Position numbers and translations under genes: made by a program | Shown: positions 28,201 through 36,718 of the stretch, piece after piece | Numbering within the stretch: the first letter of the stretch is position 1 | Layout: every line of letters begins with the position of its first letter | The notes under the pieces: model-generated | The model's input: the letters and a program-made list of their open reading frames with translations, nothing else | Databases searched by the model: none | Told to the model about the DNA's origin: nothing | Assembly (NCBI GenBank): GCA_963736695.1 | Contig: CAVTPU010000001.1 | Coordinates: forward strand, 558,001-622,000 | Length of the DNA: 64,000 nucleotides | Reading direction: 5' to 3' | From: CAVTPU01 sp963736695 | GTDB lineage: Bacteria > Actinomycetota > Actinomycetes > Mycobacteriales > Micromonosporaceae

Positions 28201-29130
28201 CCAGGTCTTGTCACTGGCCGGAGCGAAGCGCAGAATCAGGCTGTCGTCACCGCCGATGAGCACTCCCGCGCCGAACGCCACGACACTCCACAGCGTCTGC
28301 TTGACTCCGCTGTCGACCGACGTGAAGGTGACGCCGTCGTCGTCGGAGACGAGCAGCGTGCCCCGCCCGCCGACCGCGACGAGCCGACCGTCGGCGATGA
28401 CGGTCAGGTCTTCGATGGCCAGCGAAGTGCCCGACGCGACTCGTGTGAAGGTGTGTCCACGGTCGGTGGACCGGGCGAGGAACCCGTCGTCGCCGCTGAC
28501 GACGATCGCCCCGGTGGGCGTCTCGACCACAGCCGTCAGCGGTGCGCGCGCTCCGGTCTCCCTGATGTCGGCGGTGACACCGGTGTCGGTGACGGCGAGC
28601 CATGCTAGTCGCCCGTCGCCGAGCCAAGCGACGACCGCCCCACCGAGCGTGGTGGCGCCGAAGACACGGCCGGTGATCGCGGTCGTCACCCGCTCGACCC
28701 GCCACAAGTCCGGCGAAGGCTCGCCAACGCCGGTGATCCGGGCGATATAACCATCGTCACCAAAGAGCCACAACACGCCATCGGGCCCACGATGTGCGGC
28801 GAAGAGACAGTCGGAGGTGCCGGTCTCCACATCGATCCACCCCGCGGAATCGGCTGCACCGACCAGAGCGTCCACGTCGGTGGTAACGGCGAGAGTGCCG
28901 TATTCACCAGCGACGGCGACCCAGCCGGAACCGAAGACAGCGGACCGCAGACCGCGCGGCGTGGCGTGACCCTGGGTGAACTGACGGCCCGTCGACGAGA
29001 GCATCACCAACGGCTCATAGGTGCCGCCGACACCGATGACACGGTCGGGGCCGACCTCAAGGTGGGCGATGAAGCCACGATCGCCGGTGGCTGGGGTGAC
29101 GATGGAGACGTCGAGCGGTTCACGGATCAT
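25282..29130 (-). CDS. giant beta-propeller/HEAT-repeat protein, copy A
   Basis: A protein of 1282 residues, with a BNR/Ycf48-like propeller (about 1-330), a SMI1/KNR4-like middle (about 420-660) and HEAT-like repeats to the end. It is longer than copy B mainly through an acidic insert at about 345-410. By eye, roughly two thirds of aligned residues match copy B, with stretches that are nearly identical in DNA. The ATG lies 11 nt inside the end of livM, so its translation is coupled to the importer operon. It has no signal peptide or membrane helix. The function is not known. Confidence 0.75.
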   Translation of the reverse strand: MIREPLDVSIVTPATGDRGFIAHLEVGPDRVIGVGGTYEPLVMLSSTGRQFTQGHATPRGLRSAVFGSGWVAVAGEYGTLAVTTDVDALVGAADSAGWIDVETGTSDCLFAAHRGPDGVLWLFGDDGYIARITGVGEPSPDLWRVERVTTAITGRVFGATTLGGAVVAWLGDGRLAWLAVTDTGVTADIRETGARAPLTAVVETPTGAIVVSGDDGFLARSTDRGHTFTRVASGTSLAIEDLTVIADGRLVAVGGRGTLLVSDDDGVTFTSVDSGVKQTLWSVVAFGAGVLIGGDDSLILRFAPASDKTWFDRADVFGGSGVLDTAFASGPEAFLDEGLFDYLAAVCPDYSRPELDDEPDPDPTPVSASIIETIDAGVDVDDEEEKRFAQFYGPRDPEVARQQKRAYRLLSLPGDADDFAANWGMPLPDQMRRFLHALSGGVNTWSTFNELRLDNDLLPNLPESENLFELVMLRDQPAYLGTGLGELFSGAIGIGSQGNGDTYHLAVYPGTDDDDQPRRPQVLHYDHDAHGFSDIFADSVASLVYLCALGNARDKRLLSDSAYQSGLRALYGRVLPTWHFSIRDKAPDFTPLDSYTTLSEFFFYRSRWIQLLLKAGTVHDIADAREVFHAPINGPIDPAVHEQRLANCRAAVPTALYAMWRAYIFDEPELDDILTVCAAAPARITRDSAALITELRAGTRTRLGSIADVGEWLTQIRALDLDPRRAEDREREAVEAARRADELAAAYAAELAEVDPHTPDGLRLLTQLAWEHLDDQTYHHQVLATLCRDPRRAALVDRVIEVAAMSSRAEPEAATALAPELDPVIDVLLIGPLTRDDDYQHVDDDSDALARRTGALHKLGAHLLVARAKLGLLDQRAVPALRPLLEVEEEYNHRRACAVAILGELQDRGSIATIVDMINKSAIRGSLDSIGKERLFNAVSQALTAMPDPVAIDALAGVVAPQERYYDKVRGAAAAALAACLATVDGDRDVSDDVLDGLLFTMRENVNYDANFDSLFAYGLVARELSPRGRAHALDKLAATPNKRNEDIITMGRAAVIAMAGGDSSEDLDTMLVEALTSRSWDHDATVGRLDRVLRVAAEFPDLVDPGCVHWITRFPESSLRDRAHRLLTQIGAPLEPAPVFDDSSVQTLTDDELVASIIAEHVVGRGVLIGEATRRQLSAARSAVISVVHGVIRPAKPQEPLRHDRDALNAAVAYLVAGELTDEVIACLDEILRHPSSDVRWDLMHAAPKDPRLIPAMQHVAGLKWGWQEDAALDWLSEVSA

Positions 29131-30169
29131 GGCTGCGCAGTGTAGTCCCCGGCACCGACAACGACCGCCGACGACGGGTCATGGCCCGGTCGAGCAGATC
29201 TCGTCCAGTGCCCCAGACTCCGCGGCGGAGCAGCATGACCGCGACGACGAAAATCCCCCCGGTGACGAGGCCTGTCCCTTCGATGCCGGCCACCGAGAGC
29301 ACGTCCTTGAGCCAGACCAGGAAACTCGCGCCAACCACCCCACCCCACAGGGTGCCGATGCCGCCGAGCACCACCATGATGACCGCCTCGCCGGAGGTGG
29401 TCCAGTGCAGGGTGTCCAACGACGCGAACCCGTGCGCGATCGCGAAGAGCCCGCCGCCGAGCCCGGCGAGGAACGCGGAGAGGACAAAGGCGAGGATCTT
29501 ATAGCGATGTGCCGGATATCCGAGGGCCCGGGTACGGGCGGTGTTGTCGCGAATCGCGGTGAGCACCAAGCCGAACGGCGAGTGCACCACCCGCCACGCC
29601 GCGAACAGTCCACACGCGACAATCGGCAACGCGGCGTAGTAGAAGTAGTAGGGGTCGGTGAGATCGAGTCCGAACAGCTCCCGCGGCACGCCGTGCAGGC
29701 CGTTCTCCCCGTCGGTCACCGATCGCCACCCGTTCGCGACGGCATAGAGCATCTGGGCGAAGGCGAGGGTCACCATCGCGAAATAGATGCCGGTGCGGCG
29801 CACCGCGAGATAGGCCACCGGCACCGCCACGACCGCGGCGGCGAGCGCGCCGGCGAGCACGGCGACGGGAAACACCGCGCCGGTGTGCAGGGCGACGAGG
29901 CTGGTCACATAGGCCGAGGTGCCCCAGAAGGCGGCGTGACCAAACGACAGCAGGCCCGTGTAGCCGAGCAGCAGGTCGACCGCGACGGCGAAGAGCGCCC
30001 AGCACAGCATGTCGACGGCGACCCCGGGATAGATGCCGTTGGGCAGCCACAACGCCGCGATCGCCGCGACGGTCGGCACCACCCAGCGGGCCGTCGTGGT
30101 CACCGTCCTTTTCGGGGTACGGGTGACCTGCTGGGTGGCTGTCACCGCAGTGCTGGTGCCCGTACTCAT
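29120..30169 (-). CDS. livM: LivM-type ABC transporter permease
   Basis: A protein of 349 residues with about eight to ten hydrophobic helices and the LivM signature (LLLGYTGLLSFGHAAFWG, then a C-terminal GGIGTLWGGVVGASFLVWL). It is one of the two permeases of a branched-chain-amino-acid-type importer. It starts 4 nt inside livH (ATGA overlap) and its end overlaps giant gene A by 11 nt. The real substrate could be an amino acid, amide or short-chain acid. The neighbouring dehydrogenase suggests the last. Confidence 0.9.
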   Translation of the reverse strand: MSTGTSTAVTATQQVTRTPKRTVTTTARWVVPTVAAIAALWLPNGIYPGVAVDMLCWALFAVAVDLLLGYTGLLSFGHAAFWGTSAYVTSLVALHTGAVFPVAVLAGALAAAVVAVPVAYLAVRRTGIYFAMVTLAFAQMLYAVANGWRSVTDGENGLHGVPRELFGLDLTDPYYFYYAALPIVACGLFAAWRVVHSPFGLVLTAIRDNTARTRALGYPAHRYKILAFVLSAFLAGLGGGLFAIAHGFASLDTLHWTTSGEAVIMVVLGGIGTLWGGVVGASFLVWLKDVLSVAGIEGTGLVTGGIFVVAVMLLRRGVWGTGRDLLDRAMTRRRRSLSVPGTTLRSHDP

Positions 30170-31065
30170 GTCATCTGCTCCTCACGGCCGAACAGTCCCG
30201 ACGGGCGCCACAACAACACGGCCGCCATGACGACGAAGACGAGGATCTGGGCGACAATCGCGGCGAGGTCTCCGGGGAAGAGCACCGTCGCATAGGCCTC
30301 ACCCCAGGTCTGGATGAGTCCGATGGTGAATCCGGCGGCGACGGCGCCGACGATCGATCCGAGCCCACCGATGACCACGACGGCGAAGACGACGATGATG
30401 AGGTCGGCCCCCATCAGCGGATTGATGGCTCGCATCGGCGCGGCGAGCACTCCGGCCAGCCCGGCGAGGGCGACCCCGAATCCAAAGACCGGGGTCACCC
30501 ACCGGGACACGTCGACGCCCAGTGCCCGGGTGAGTTCGGGGCGTTCGGTGGCGGCGCGCACCACCATGCCGACGCGGGTGCGGGTGAGCAGCCACCACAC
30601 GAGCGCGCACACGCCGGCCGCGACGGTGAAGACGAACAGTCGATAGGTGGGGAAGGTGAACAGTCCCAGGTCGGCCTCGCCGGCGAGCACCGTGGGTGGG
30701 GCGACGGTGACGGAGGTGACGGTGTATCTGGCCTTGACCAGGTCCTGCAGGATCAGTGTCACGCCGAAGGTGAGCAGAAAGTTGTAGAGCGGGTCGAGGC
30801 TGGCGAGGCGGTGGATCGCGATGCGTTCGAATCCCATGCCGAGCAGGCCCAACGCGAGGGGCACCACGAGCAGCGCCCACCACAGCGACAGTCCGGTCTC
30901 GGCCATGAGTAGATAGGCGCCGACCGCGCCGAGCATGTAGACCGCGCCGTGCGCGAAGTTGACCACGCCCAGCATGCCGAAGATGACCGCGAGTCCGAGT
31001 GCGAGCAACGCGTAGTATCCGCCGTTGACGAGTCCGTTGACGGTGTGTTGCAGCAGGCTCACCAT
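30166..31065 (-). CDS. livH: LivH-type ABC transporter permease
   Basis: A protein of 299 residues, an all-helical permease with the LivH features NGLVNGGYYALLALGLAVIFG at the start and NFAHGAVYMLGA. I chose the ATG at 31065 because homologues begin there, just ahead of the first helix. It is 8 bp after the binding-protein stop. It pairs with LivM to form the membrane channel. Confidence 0.9.
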   Translation of the reverse strand: MVSLLQHTVNGLVNGGYYALLALGLAVIFGMLGVVNFAHGAVYMLGAVGAYLLMAETGLSLWWALLVVPLALGLLGMGFERIAIHRLASLDPLYNFLLTFGVTLILQDLVKARYTVTSVTVAPPTVLAGEADLGLFTFPTYRLFVFTVAAGVCALVWWLLTRTRVGMVVRAATERPELTRALGVDVSRWVTPVFGFGVALAGLAGVLAAPMRAINPLMGADLIIVVFAVVVIGGLGSIVGAVAAGFTIGLIQTWGEAYATVLFPGDLAAIVAQILVFVVMAAVLLWRPSGLFGREEQMT

Positions 31066-31073
31066 CTTGTTGG

Positions 31074-32327
31074 TCACATCACGCACTGGTCGGAGGGCTG
31101 CCGGAACGCCTTGTCTGCCGGAATGGTCGCGACGATCTTCTCGTAGTCCCAGGGTTCGGTGACGTCGCGGGAGGTCTTGACCTGCGCGAGGTAGGCGTCG
31201 TGGACGACGCGGTGGTCGGCGGCGCGAATGGTTCCGTTGCGCAGGAAGACATCGGTGATGTTCTTGCCCTCCAGTTGCGTGACGATCGTGTCGGCGTCGT
31301 CGGTGCCGGCCGCCTGCGCGGCCTCGAGATATTGGGTGGCCGCGGAGTAGTTCGCGGCGTGCGCGAACGTTGGCCGTACCCCGGTCTTGGCGAGGAAACG
31401 GTCGGCGAACTCGCGGTTGGTCTGATCGAAGTTCCAATACCACGCGTCGGTGAAGGTGGTGCCGGCGAGCGCGTCGGGGGTGAGCGAGTGGATGTCGGTG
31501 ATGAACATCAGCCCCACCGCCAGGTTCACGCCTTTGTCGCGCAACTTAAATTCGTTGTACTGCTTGACGACGTTGACCAGATCGGCGCCGGCCTGCATGA
31601 CGCCGAGCGTGTCGGGTTTCGGGTTCAGCGTCGGGGCCTTGAGCAGTTGGGTGGAGTAGTCGCCGGACTGGTTGGGAAACGGTGTGCCGTCGCTGGCAAC
31701 GACCGTGCCGCCGGCCTGCGTGATCGCTTCGGTGAAGCTCTTCGTCATGTCCTGACCGAAGGCGTAGTTCGGATAGACGATGTACCAGCTTTTCGCGCCG
31801 TTGGTGGTCGCGGTCGTGCCGGTGCCGTGGGCGAGCATCCACGTGTCGTAGGCGTAGTGGAACGTGTATTTGTTGCACGCCTTGCCGGTGAGGTCGGTCG
31901 TGGCGGCGGTGATGTTGAAGTAGAGCTTCTTGCGTTGTTTGGCGATGTCGGCGACGGCCAGCGCCGCCGATGACGTCGGCACGTCGAAGAGGGCGTCGGC
32001 TCCACTGCGGTCAAAGAGTTCGGTCGCCTTGGTGCCGGCGATATCCGGTTTGTTCTGATGGTCGGCGGTGACGACCTCGATCGTTTTGGTGATGGCCTTG
32101 TCGCCGTGGCGGGCTTTGAAGTCCTCGACGGCGAGGGTGACTGCGGCGACCGAGTTCTTGCCGGACAATGCCGAATAGGCGCCGGACTGGTCGTTGAGGA
32201 CCGCGAGCACGATCTTGTCGCCGGAGACCGCTCCCCCGCTGTCGCTGGGTCCGCCGCCGGAGCAACCAGCGGCGGCGAGCACCGCCGCGACCGTGGCGAG
32301 CGCCACGAGATTGAGTCTTGCGCGCAT
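31074..32327 (-). CDS. substrate-binding lipoprotein of Liv-type ABC importer
   Basis: A protein of 417 residues. The signal peptide ends in the lipobox LAAAGC (Cys22), so it is anchored to the outer face of the membrane. The mature part is a type I periplasmic-binding fold (VLNDQSGAYSALSG start, YPNYAFGQD segment), as in LivJ/urea/amide receptors. It captures the substrate for LivH-LivM. The ligand cannot be read from the sequence. It starts 36 bp after the stop of livF. Confidence 0.88.
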   Translation of the reverse strand: MRARLNLVALATVAAVLAAAGCSGGGPSDSGGAVSGDKIVLAVLNDQSGAYSALSGKNSVAAVTLAVEDFKARHGDKAITKTIEVVTADHQNKPDIAGTKATELFDRSGADALFDVPTSSAALAVADIAKQRKKLYFNITAATTDLTGKACNKYTFHYAYDTWMLAHGTGTTATTNGAKSWYIVYPNYAFGQDMTKSFTEAITQAGGTVVASDGTPFPNQSGDYSTQLLKAPTLNPKPDTLGVMQAGADLVNVVKQYNEFKLRDKGVNLAVGLMFITDIHSLTPDALAGTTFTDAWYWNFDQTNREFADRFLAKTGVRPTFAHAANYSAATQYLEAAQAAGTDDADTIVTQLEGKNITDVFLRNGTIRAADHRVVHDAYLAQVKTSRDVTEPWDYEKIVATIPADKAFRQPSDQCVM

Positions 32328-32363
32328 GCTTCCTCCTCCTGCCGCGGTGGCCGCGGTCGATGG

Positions 32364-33119
32364 TCACAATCCGAGATAGGTGAGCAGCTCGGTTTCGCGT
32401 TCGCGTACGGATTCGTTGTCAAGGGTTTCGACGATCCGCCCCTGCGCCAGCAGGTAGTGCCGGTCGGCGACCGTGGTCGCGAACCGCAGGTTCTGTTCCA
32501 CCAACAGCACCGTCACCCCGTGCGCGGTGGCCTCACGGATGACGTCTCCGACGGTCTCCACCACAAGGGGTGACAGGCCTTCGGTGGGTTCGTCGAGCAG
32601 CAGCAGGCGGGCACCCATGCGCAGCACCCGGGCCAATGCGAGCATCTGTTGCTCGCCGCCAGAGAGGGTGGTGCTTCGCGACGTGCGGCGGTGCGCCAAC
32701 CGTTGGAACGTGTCATAGACCCGTTCCAACGGCCACGGGTGCGGGCCGACGGTGGGCGGCAGCCGCAGGCACTCGTCGACGGAGAGCGTGGCATAACTGC
32801 CACGGTCGTCGGGAACCCATCCGAGTCCGAGTCGCGCACGTCGGTGCGCGGGCACGCCGGCCAAGTCGACGCCGGCGAACTCGACGCGGCCGCCGGTCAA
32901 CGGATGCAGTCCGATGAGGCACCGCAGCAGCGTCGTCTTGCCGGCACCGTTGCGACCGCAGAGCGTGACGACCTCGCCGTCGCCGACGCGCAAGGTCACC
33001 TCGCTGAGCACCTGGGCCTCACCGAAGCCGGCGCTGACGGAGTCGACGACGAGCAGCTCCGCCGACTTTCGCTCGATGGTCTGACGCTCGACGGTCTGCC
33101 GCGGGTCATGTGTCGGCAT
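32364..33119 (-). CDS. livF: LivF-type ABC transporter ATPase
   Basis: A protein of 251 residues with Walker A GRNGAGKT, signature LSGGEQQ, Walker B LLLLDEP and an H-loop equivalent in LLVEQN. It ends in TYLGL, a typical LivF tail. It energises the importer with LivG. Its start lies 14 nt inside livG. The first 20 residues are extra compared with most LivF proteins, so a later start is possible. Confidence 0.9.
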   Translation of the reverse strand: MPTHDPRQTVERQTIERKSAELLVVDSVSAGFGEAQVLSEVTLRVGDGEVVTLCGRNGAGKTTLLRCLIGLHPLTGGRVEFAGVDLAGVPAHRRARLGLGWVPDDRGSYATLSVDECLRLPPTVGPHPWPLERVYDTFQRLAHRRTSRSTTLSGGEQQMLALARVLRMGARLLLLDEPTEGLSPLVVETVGDVIREATAHGVTVLLVEQNLRFATTVADRHYLLAQGRIVETLDNESVRERETELLTYLGL

Positions 33120-33870
33120 GCGCGCTCCCGAGATATGCGCTGATCACCCGATCGTCGGCGCGGACCTCGTCATAGGCGCCCTCCACCAGCACCCGTCCGG
33201 CCTGAAGGACGGTCACCCGGTCGGCGAGGCGCCCGACGACGCGCATGTTGTGCTCGACCATGACGACGGTGCGTCCGGCCCGCACCCGGTCGATGAGGTC
33301 GACGGTGCGGTCCACATCTTCCAGGCCCATGCCCGCGGTCGGTTCGTCGAGCAGCATCACCGCCGGGTCGAGAGCGAGCGCCAGCGCCAGCTCCAAGGCC
33401 CGTTTGCGACCATAGGCGAGGCTGCCCGCCAGGGTCTCGGCATGGTCGGCGAGTCCCACCTCGTCGAGCAGCTCGCTGGCCCGGTCCCGATAACGGTGGG
33501 TCAGCCGCGCCGACCGCCAGAAACGCCAGCCGAGGGTGGACATGCCCTGCAACGCCAGCTCGACGTTGTCGCGTGCGGTGAGCCGATCGAAGAGGCTGGT
33601 GATCTGAAACGAGCGTGCCACGCCGAGCGCCGTGATGCGCTCGGGCGGCAGGCCGGTCACGTCGCGTCCGTTGATCTCGACGCGCCCGCTGGTTGGGTGC
33701 AGAAAGCCGGTGAGCAGGTGAAACAGTGTGGTCTTGCCGGCACCGTTGGGGCCGACCAGCGCGTGCACCGTGCCGGCGGCGATGTCGAGGTCGACCCCGT
33801 CGACGGCACGAAACCCGCGAAAGTCCCGCACGAGCGCGTGGGTGCGCACCGTGCCGGGGTGTGAGGTCAT
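33106..33870 (-). CDS. livG: LivG-type ABC transporter ATPase
   Basis: A protein of 254 residues with Walker A GPNGAGKT, the LivG-type ARSFQ segment for the Q-loop, SLAYGRKRALELALAL in place of a strict LSGGQ, Walker B VMLLDEP and the VMVEHNM H-loop. It is the first gene of the importer operon. The 140-bp upstream gap carries two GCCATGTGC copies that may bind the PucR-type regulator encoded next to it. Confidence 0.9.
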   Translation of the reverse strand: MTSHPGTVRTHALVRDFRGFRAVDGVDLDIAAGTVHALVGPNGAGKTTLFHLLTGFLHPTSGRVEINGRDVTGLPPERITALGVARSFQITSLFDRLTARDNVELALQGMSTLGWRFWRSARLTHRYRDRASELLDEVGLADHAETLAGSLAYGRKRALELALALALDPAVMLLDEPTAGMGLEDVDRTVDLIDRVRAGRTVVMVEHNMRVVGRLADRVTVLQAGRVLVEGAYDEVRADDRVISAYLGSAHADT

Positions 33871-33966
33871 CGTCGCCTCCCTCAGGTCGCGACCGCGATG
33901 GCGGTCAACCCGCCGTTGCTGCTATGCGGCTGTGACCGGGAACGCTAGGCGCAGCCGGCGTCACCG

Positions 33967-34008
33967 GCCATGTGCGGGCCGACCACATCTCAAGGCCCTG
34001 CCATGTGC
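33967..34008. promoter_or_regulatory. paired GCCATGTGC motifs before the importer operon
   Basis: GCCATGTGC occurs at 33967-33975 and again at 34000-34008, spaced 33 bp (about three helical turns). The first is followed by CACAT at 33984, giving ATGTG-9-CACAT. A third copy is at 36800, upstream of the dehydrogenase. They may be operators of the PucR-type regulator. Confidence 0.4.
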
Positions 34009-34010
34009 GT

Positions 34011-35948
34011 TCACACTAATCCACTTTTGTCGATTAATGAAGGACGGCTTGTCGATTGGGCGGAGGCCTCGCCCCGCAGCCGGTGCAGCCGCAACGCGAG
34101 CTGCAACTCCAGCGCCCGCTCCGGTCTTTGCCAACCCGCCCCCAACAGCGTCGTCAGCCGGTCGAGTCGCTGGGCGACCGTGTTGACGTGCACGTGCAGC
34201 GCCTCGGCGGCGCGCGCCGGACTGGCTCCGGCCGCGAAGTAGGCCGCCAAGGTGTGCGCGAGCGCGGTGCCCCGACGCGCGTCGTAGTCGAGCACCGCCC
34301 CCATGCACGAACGCACGAATCCGTCGATTCCCTCGTCGTCACAGCCCAGCAACAGTCCCGCGTAACCCAGGTCGGCCGGGCCTGCTCCAGCACCACGACG
34401 CCCCAACGCGATGAGCGCGGCCGCACACCGACGGGCCGTCGCGAATGACGTGGACACCTCACCCGGCGATCTCACCGGACCGGCCGCCCCGATGGTCACG
34501 ACCCCGGACAGACCCGGCCCCAGCTGACGCACCAGCCGTCGGGCCAGCTCACCCGGGTCGGCCGAGGGCAGCATGAGCACACCGGAGCCGTCCCGATAGG
34601 CGGCGAGACCGGCGTGGGTCGCGGCCTGATTCGCCGCCCACGCGATCACCCGCGCCCGCGCCTCGACCGGGGCGTGGAGCACGAGCAGCACATGAGGCTG
34701 GTTAAAATCGACCCCGAGTCGCAGCGCCCGTTCACGCACCGTCGCCACACCCGCGGCATCTCCCGGCGGCCGGGACACGAGTTCGGAGAGCAGCTCCCCG
34801 CGCACCCGACTCTCCGCCTCGGCCGCGCTGCGCCGCGACAGCAGCAACAACGCCACCACAACCGCCGCACGCTCGAACGTGCGAAGGTCACCCTCGGCGA
34901 GCGGAACCGTTGGCCGCAACACCAGCAGGCACAACGTGTCGCCTGCGGCGGTGACCGCGGTCGCCCACCGCTCGCCGCGTGCCATGGTCCGACCGGCCGA
35001 TCGGGCCGCGTGCGCCGCGTCGGCGACCTCGTCGGGGGGCCCGACGTCACCGACCGTGGCGAGTTCCCGGCCATCGACGTCGAGGATCGCCAACGCCCCG
35101 TTGAGCAGATCGGCCACGCCACGGGCCAAGTCGACAATGTCACCACCCCGCAGCACCAGCTCGGCGAGCCGATCGTGGGCGTTCACCGCGCGTTCGATCG
35201 CCTCGCCGTGCTCGCGGCTGAGCCGGTTGGCGGCACTGAGTTCGGCGACCGCCCTACGGGTCTCGGTGAGCAGCCGCGCGTTGTCGATCGCGACGGCCGC
35301 GTGCGCGGCGAACGACGACAGCAGCGACACGTCGTCCCTGGTGAATGGACGCGCGGACCGGTTCGCGGCGAAGAGCACACCGACGATGCGAGCGCCGAGC
35401 CGCATCGGCACACCGAGAATCGCGACGATGCCCTCATCGCCGACGGCCGCGTCGATCTCCGTGGAGTGCTGGAATCGGGAATCGGCACCATAGTCGTCTG
35501 TGGCATATGGCGTGGCGGTCTGCGCGACCAAACCACCGAGTCCGGTGCCCATCGGCAATCGCAGCCGCGGAAACCTCGCTGACACAGTGCCCTCGGTGAC
35601 TCTCATAAAGGTGTCGCCGCGTTGCTCGTCATGCAAGGTCATGTAGGCCACGTCCGTGTCGAGCAACGTGCGCGCCCGGCGCACGATCGCCTCCAGCACG
35701 GCATCGAGATCATGCAACAACGCGAGGTCGGAGGCGGTGTCGAAGAGCGCGGACAGTTCCGCCTCGCGGCGGCGCCGTCGTTCGAGCAAGGCGCGCACAC
35801 GCAACGCGAGCGACCGTGCGTCGGTGAGCTCGTTGACCACCTCGACCGACGCGCCGACGGCACGCGCCTCCAGCACCGGCCCCTCGAACTCGACTGTGGG
35901 CGCCTCACGCGCCAACAGCTCCAGATAAGCCAACGCAGTGCTGATCAT
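34011..35948 (-). CDS. GAF-domain PucR/CdaR-type transcriptional regulator
   Basis: A protein of 645 residues. A helical N-terminus is followed by a GAF domain (about 80-240) with GTGLGGLVAQT and an ATDDYGADSRF segment, then a central GGDEF-like CdaR region. The C-terminal PucR helix-turn-helix (about 560-625) has LAAYFAAGASPARAAEAL and HVHVNTVAQRLDRL. The GAF domain probably senses a small molecule. I chose the ATG at 35948, 14 bp after the dehydrogenase stop and preceded by GAGGT. The longer frame reads into that gene. It is the likely controller of the adjacent importer and dehydrogenase. Confidence 0.88.
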   Translation of the reverse strand: MISTALAYLELLAREAPTVEFEGPVLEARAVGASVEVVNELTDARSLALRVRALLERRRRREAELSALFDTASDLALLHDLDAVLEAIVRRARTLLDTDVAYMTLHDEQRGDTFMRVTEGTVSARFPRLRLPMGTGLGGLVAQTATPYATDDYGADSRFQHSTEIDAAVGDEGIVAILGVPMRLGARIVGVLFAANRSARPFTRDDVSLLSSFAAHAAVAIDNARLLTETRRAVAELSAANRLSREHGEAIERAVNAHDRLAELVLRGGDIVDLARGVADLLNGALAILDVDGRELATVGDVGPPDEVADAAHAARSAGRTMARGERWATAVTAAGDTLCLLVLRPTVPLAEGDLRTFERAAVVVALLLLSRRSAAEAESRVRGELLSELVSRPPGDAAGVATVRERALRLGVDFNQPHVLLVLHAPVEARARVIAWAANQAATHAGLAAYRDGSGVLMLPSADPGELARRLVRQLGPGLSGVVTIGAAGPVRSPGEVSTSFATARRCAAALIALGRRGAGAGPADLGYAGLLLGCDDEGIDGFVRSCMGAVLDYDARRGTALAHTLAAYFAAGASPARAAEALHVHVNTVAQRLDRLTTLLGAGWQRPERALELQLALRLHRLRGEASAQSTSRPSLIDKSGLV

Positions 35949-35962
35949 GTCACCTCGACTCG

Positions 35963-36718
35963 TCAGTGGGCACTCCACCCCCCATCTATCATGATGGATG
36001 TTCCGGTAATAAAGGACGCCTCCGCCGAACAAAGGTAGGCCACGACGTCGGCGACCTCCTGCGGCTCGATGAGTCGCTTGATCGCGGCGGGCTCAAGCAT
36101 GATCTTCCTCACCACGTCATCCTCGTCGATCCCGCGCGTGACCGCCTGCGCGGCGATCTGCCGCTCCACCAGCGCCGTTCGCACATAGGCCGGGTTCACG
36201 CAGTTGGAGGTGACGCCACGCCCCGCACCCTCCAACGCGATCACCTTGGACAGGCCCTCCAACCCGTGTTTCGCCGCGACATAGGCCGACTTGAAGGGCG
36301 ACGCCCGCACCCCGTGCACCGAGGAGATGTTGACAACACGTCCCCAGCCCCGCTCATACATGCCCGGCAGACACAGTCGGCTCAGCCGAAACGGCGCCTC
36401 CACCACCAGCCGCAACATCGCCGCGAAGATCGACGGCGGAAACTCGTCAACCGCCGCCACGTGCTGAAAGCCGGCGTTGTTGACCAGAATGTCGGCCGCC
36501 AGTCCGAGTTCATCGATGCGCTCGACGTCGGTGAGATCGACGGTGACCGCACGGCCACCGACCATGCGCGCCGCCTCTGCGGCCCCCTCACCATCCCGGT
36601 CGATCACCGTCACTGCGGCCCCGGCCGCCGCCAAACGCACCGCGCACGCCCGACCGATGCCGCTCGCGCCGCCCGTCACCAGGGCCGTGCGACCGCGCAG
36701 AAACTTCTCCGAACGCAT
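35963..36718 (-). CDS. SDR oxidoreductase, 3-hydroxybutyrate dehydrogenase type
   Basis: A protein of 251 residues with the classical SDR motifs: the NAD-binding TGGASGIG, NNAG, the catalytic Ser in NISSVHG and YVAAKHG (Tyr-x-x-x-Lys). The specific SNCVNPAYVRTALVERQI segment and the C-terminal DGGWSAH resemble 3-hydroxybutyrate dehydrogenase (BDH), which oxidises 3-hydroxybutyrate to acetoacetate. It lies directly upstream of the PucR-type regulator and the Liv importer, so the importer may carry a related short-chain acid. Confidence 0.85.
   Translation of the reverse strand: MRSEKFLRGRTALVTGGASGIGRACAVRLAAAGAAVTVIDRDGEGAAEAARMVGGRAVTVDLTDVERIDELGLAADILVNNAGFQHVAAVDEFPPSIFAAMLRLVVEAPFRLSRLCLPGMYERGWGRVVNISSVHGVRASPFKSAYVAAKHGLEGLSKVIALEGAGRGVTSNCVNPAYVRTALVERQIAAQAVTRGIDEDDVVRKIMLEPAAIKRLIEPQEVADVVAYLCSAEASFITGTSIMIDGGWSAH

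Noticed and set aside
22571..28608. Very long plus-strand open frames (up to about 780 codons) opposite the giant genes
   Set aside because: They mirror high-GC coding DNA on the minus strand. Their composition is Gly/Val/Arg-rich without domains, and the minus frames show clear paralogy and normal motifs.
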